Below, piece after piece: positions 62,811 to 64,000 of a stretch of 64,000 nt of DNA. How positions within the stretch are numbered: the first letter of the stretch is position 1; every line of letters begins with the position of its first letter. This stretch comes from Siphonodentalium dalli (Eukaryota > Mollusca > Scaphopoda > Gadilida > Siphonodentaliidae). A program made the translations under genes and the position numbers. The notes beneath the pieces were generated by a model. It had not been told where the DNA came from and did no database searches. It worked only from the letters and a program-made list of their open reading frames with translations. Location: contig CP136067.1 of assembly GCA_032622095.1 (NCBI GenBank), positions 52,119,899 through 52,183,898 of the forward strand. The letters run 5' to 3'.

Positions 62811-63212
62811 GGAAGAGCGATACATGTTAACGATATAAATCACCGAATTTCAAAATGTGTTCAGATATAAAGATCTGATCGTCTATTCCAACACGCAAAT
62901 GTTTCATGATGCGTATATGGCATAGTAAATATCTGTAAGCCAATTTGCAACTACATAATTATATAGCAATAGATGTACAGTCTTATCACACGAATCACAA
63001 TGTCGGAAAACACATGCAGACTGTCCTCTCTCTGTCAACATCTCGCTGAAGCAGAGCCCATTGGAATTGACTAAATACTTCATGCAGAGTGATGTATGTC
63101 ATTCAAATTTAAAAGTATCATTATATTCTGATATCCCAGGTGTCAAACGGAACAGACCACGCAGCCACGATGTCCGGTATCCATAACATACCTAACTGAT
63201 GCTATATTATTA
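62811..63212. other. No gene recognised
   Basis: AT-rich unique sequence. Confidence 0.3.
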
Positions 63213-63216
63213 TTAA

Positions 63217-63563
63217 AGGGGTAGTGTACATCAAATCCAGCCATTTTATGGGACAATATCATATTATACTCAACATAATATATGCAACAAATGAATGAAT
63301 TTGAGCCATGGATGAGTGAAAAATACACACATGTGCTCACAAAGAACGATCTAAACAACATGGTAATTATAATGGAAATGAGTTAATGACTCGATCCATT
63401 AACTCATTTCTAATATAATTAACCATGTTGTTTTACATCGTCCATATAAATTAGTGTAGTTTTCACTCATCCATGGCTCAAATTAATTCATTTGTTGCAT
63501 ATATTCTGTTGAGTATCATATTAGATGGTCCCATAAATTACCGGATTTAGTGCAAGTCCCCCT
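63217..63563. mobile_element. TTAA-flanked palindromic MITE (347 bp)
   Basis: TTAA (63213-63216) is followed by AGGGGTAGTGTACATCAAAT, and ATTTAGTGCAAGTCCCCCT precedes TTAA (63564-63567). The arms pair over most of the length (TGAATTTGAGCCATGGATGA with TCATCCATGGCTCAAATTAA) to a centre near 63395 (AATGAGTTAATGACTCGATC). The 72-codon frame at 63143-63361 is one arm. TTAA borders suggest piggyBac mobilisation. Confidence 0.82.
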
Positions 63564-63567
63564 TTAA

Positions 63568-64000
63568 ATTGTTGGAATGTCTGTCCCTACCTGATATATT
63601 ACAAATAATATGCAGAACTTGCAAATGATTTAACTGTATTGTCAAAGAGTATTTTATTTTATAAGGCGGAAATGTGAATTTACAGACGGCTGGTCATTCG
63701 AGTTAGATGACCAAAGATAGATGCATATGTTCTCTGACATTCGCGATATTTCATTGAATTTGACATTGCATACTCTGAAATAAACCGCAACAAAATCTGA
63801 TAAAAAAATCAATAATCGAGTGGTACCAGTGATACCTTTCTGAACTATTTATATCCATCTGTCTTCAGACTGGTGCTATAAACTATCTGAAAAATCTTCG
63901 GAAAATCATGGTTTGGTTTTCGGAGAATCAGTTATTTATTATGAGAAGCATATAAACGATTCTATAGTGTGAGACATTCACAATGGGATATCCTCACCAG
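63568..64000. other. No gene recognised at the right edge
   Basis: AT-rich sequence; no exon of the myomodulin gene or other element identified. Confidence 0.3.

Noticed and set aside
63143..63361. 72-codon minus-strand frame with a hydrophobic start, as the myomodulin signal-peptide exon
   Set aside because: It lies mostly in one arm of the 63217 MITE and has no suitable donor in the needed phase.

Overview
The window looks like nuclear DNA from a lophotrochozoan animal, most probably a mollusc. It is AT-rich and intron-containing. It carries a myomodulin-type neuropeptide precursor (six MLRLamide peptides), CR1/Jockey-like LINEs, Helitron-like elements and TTAA-flanked MITEs. It also carries the short tandem 'gagttatggccctt', 'ggatgataactt' and 'caaatgaggtcac' repeat families that I associate with molluscan genomes. 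No bacterial-style operon, rRNA or CRISPR array is visible.

Only two host genes can be supported. The first, on the plus strand, is a four-exon gene (13714-22492) for a 321-residue nuclear or nucleolar protein with one RNA recognition motif of the Nop6 type; its splice sites and phases join cleanly. The second, on the minus strand, is the main coding exon (58399-57702) of a myomodulin precursor. Its signal-peptide exon was not found and probably lies to the right of the window.

Almost everything else is nested transposon debris. Left block (1978-12890): a 160-bp tandem array is split by a TTAA-flanked piggyBac-type element (2799-12543). That element holds a 5'-truncated LINE, and the LINE is split by a 5.0-kb perfectly bounded foldback element (5126-10148, TSD TAT). 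Gene block (13.2-22.9 kb): the introns are loaded with TTAA MITEs, small hairpin elements, a roughly 280-bp satellite, a Helitron end and two repeat clusters. Middle block (23.9-40.4 kb): a 23-bp minisatellite is followed by an older giant foldback (about 26.3-39.7 kb). Its minisatellite core has been entered by a second TAGTCC foldback (27970-33596, TSD ATG, itself holding a hAT element), by a second LINE (holding a hAT MITE) and by a Helitron-like element. Right block (40.5-64 kb): a tandem pair of Helitron-like elements joined GAGA/CTAG, many palindromic MITEs (TTAA, TA and unresolved types), the myomodulin exon and a LINE tail.

The most unusual content is the foldback family with TIR TAGTCC(A/G)GGAG, 3-bp target duplications, kilobase arms studded with AAGATGGC(G/C)GCC (YY1-like) motifs, and in at least two copies an inverted minisatellite core. 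I cannot assign it to a named superfamily from the sequence alone. The nesting gives a readable order of insertion. All statements rest on reading the sequence; no database search was run.
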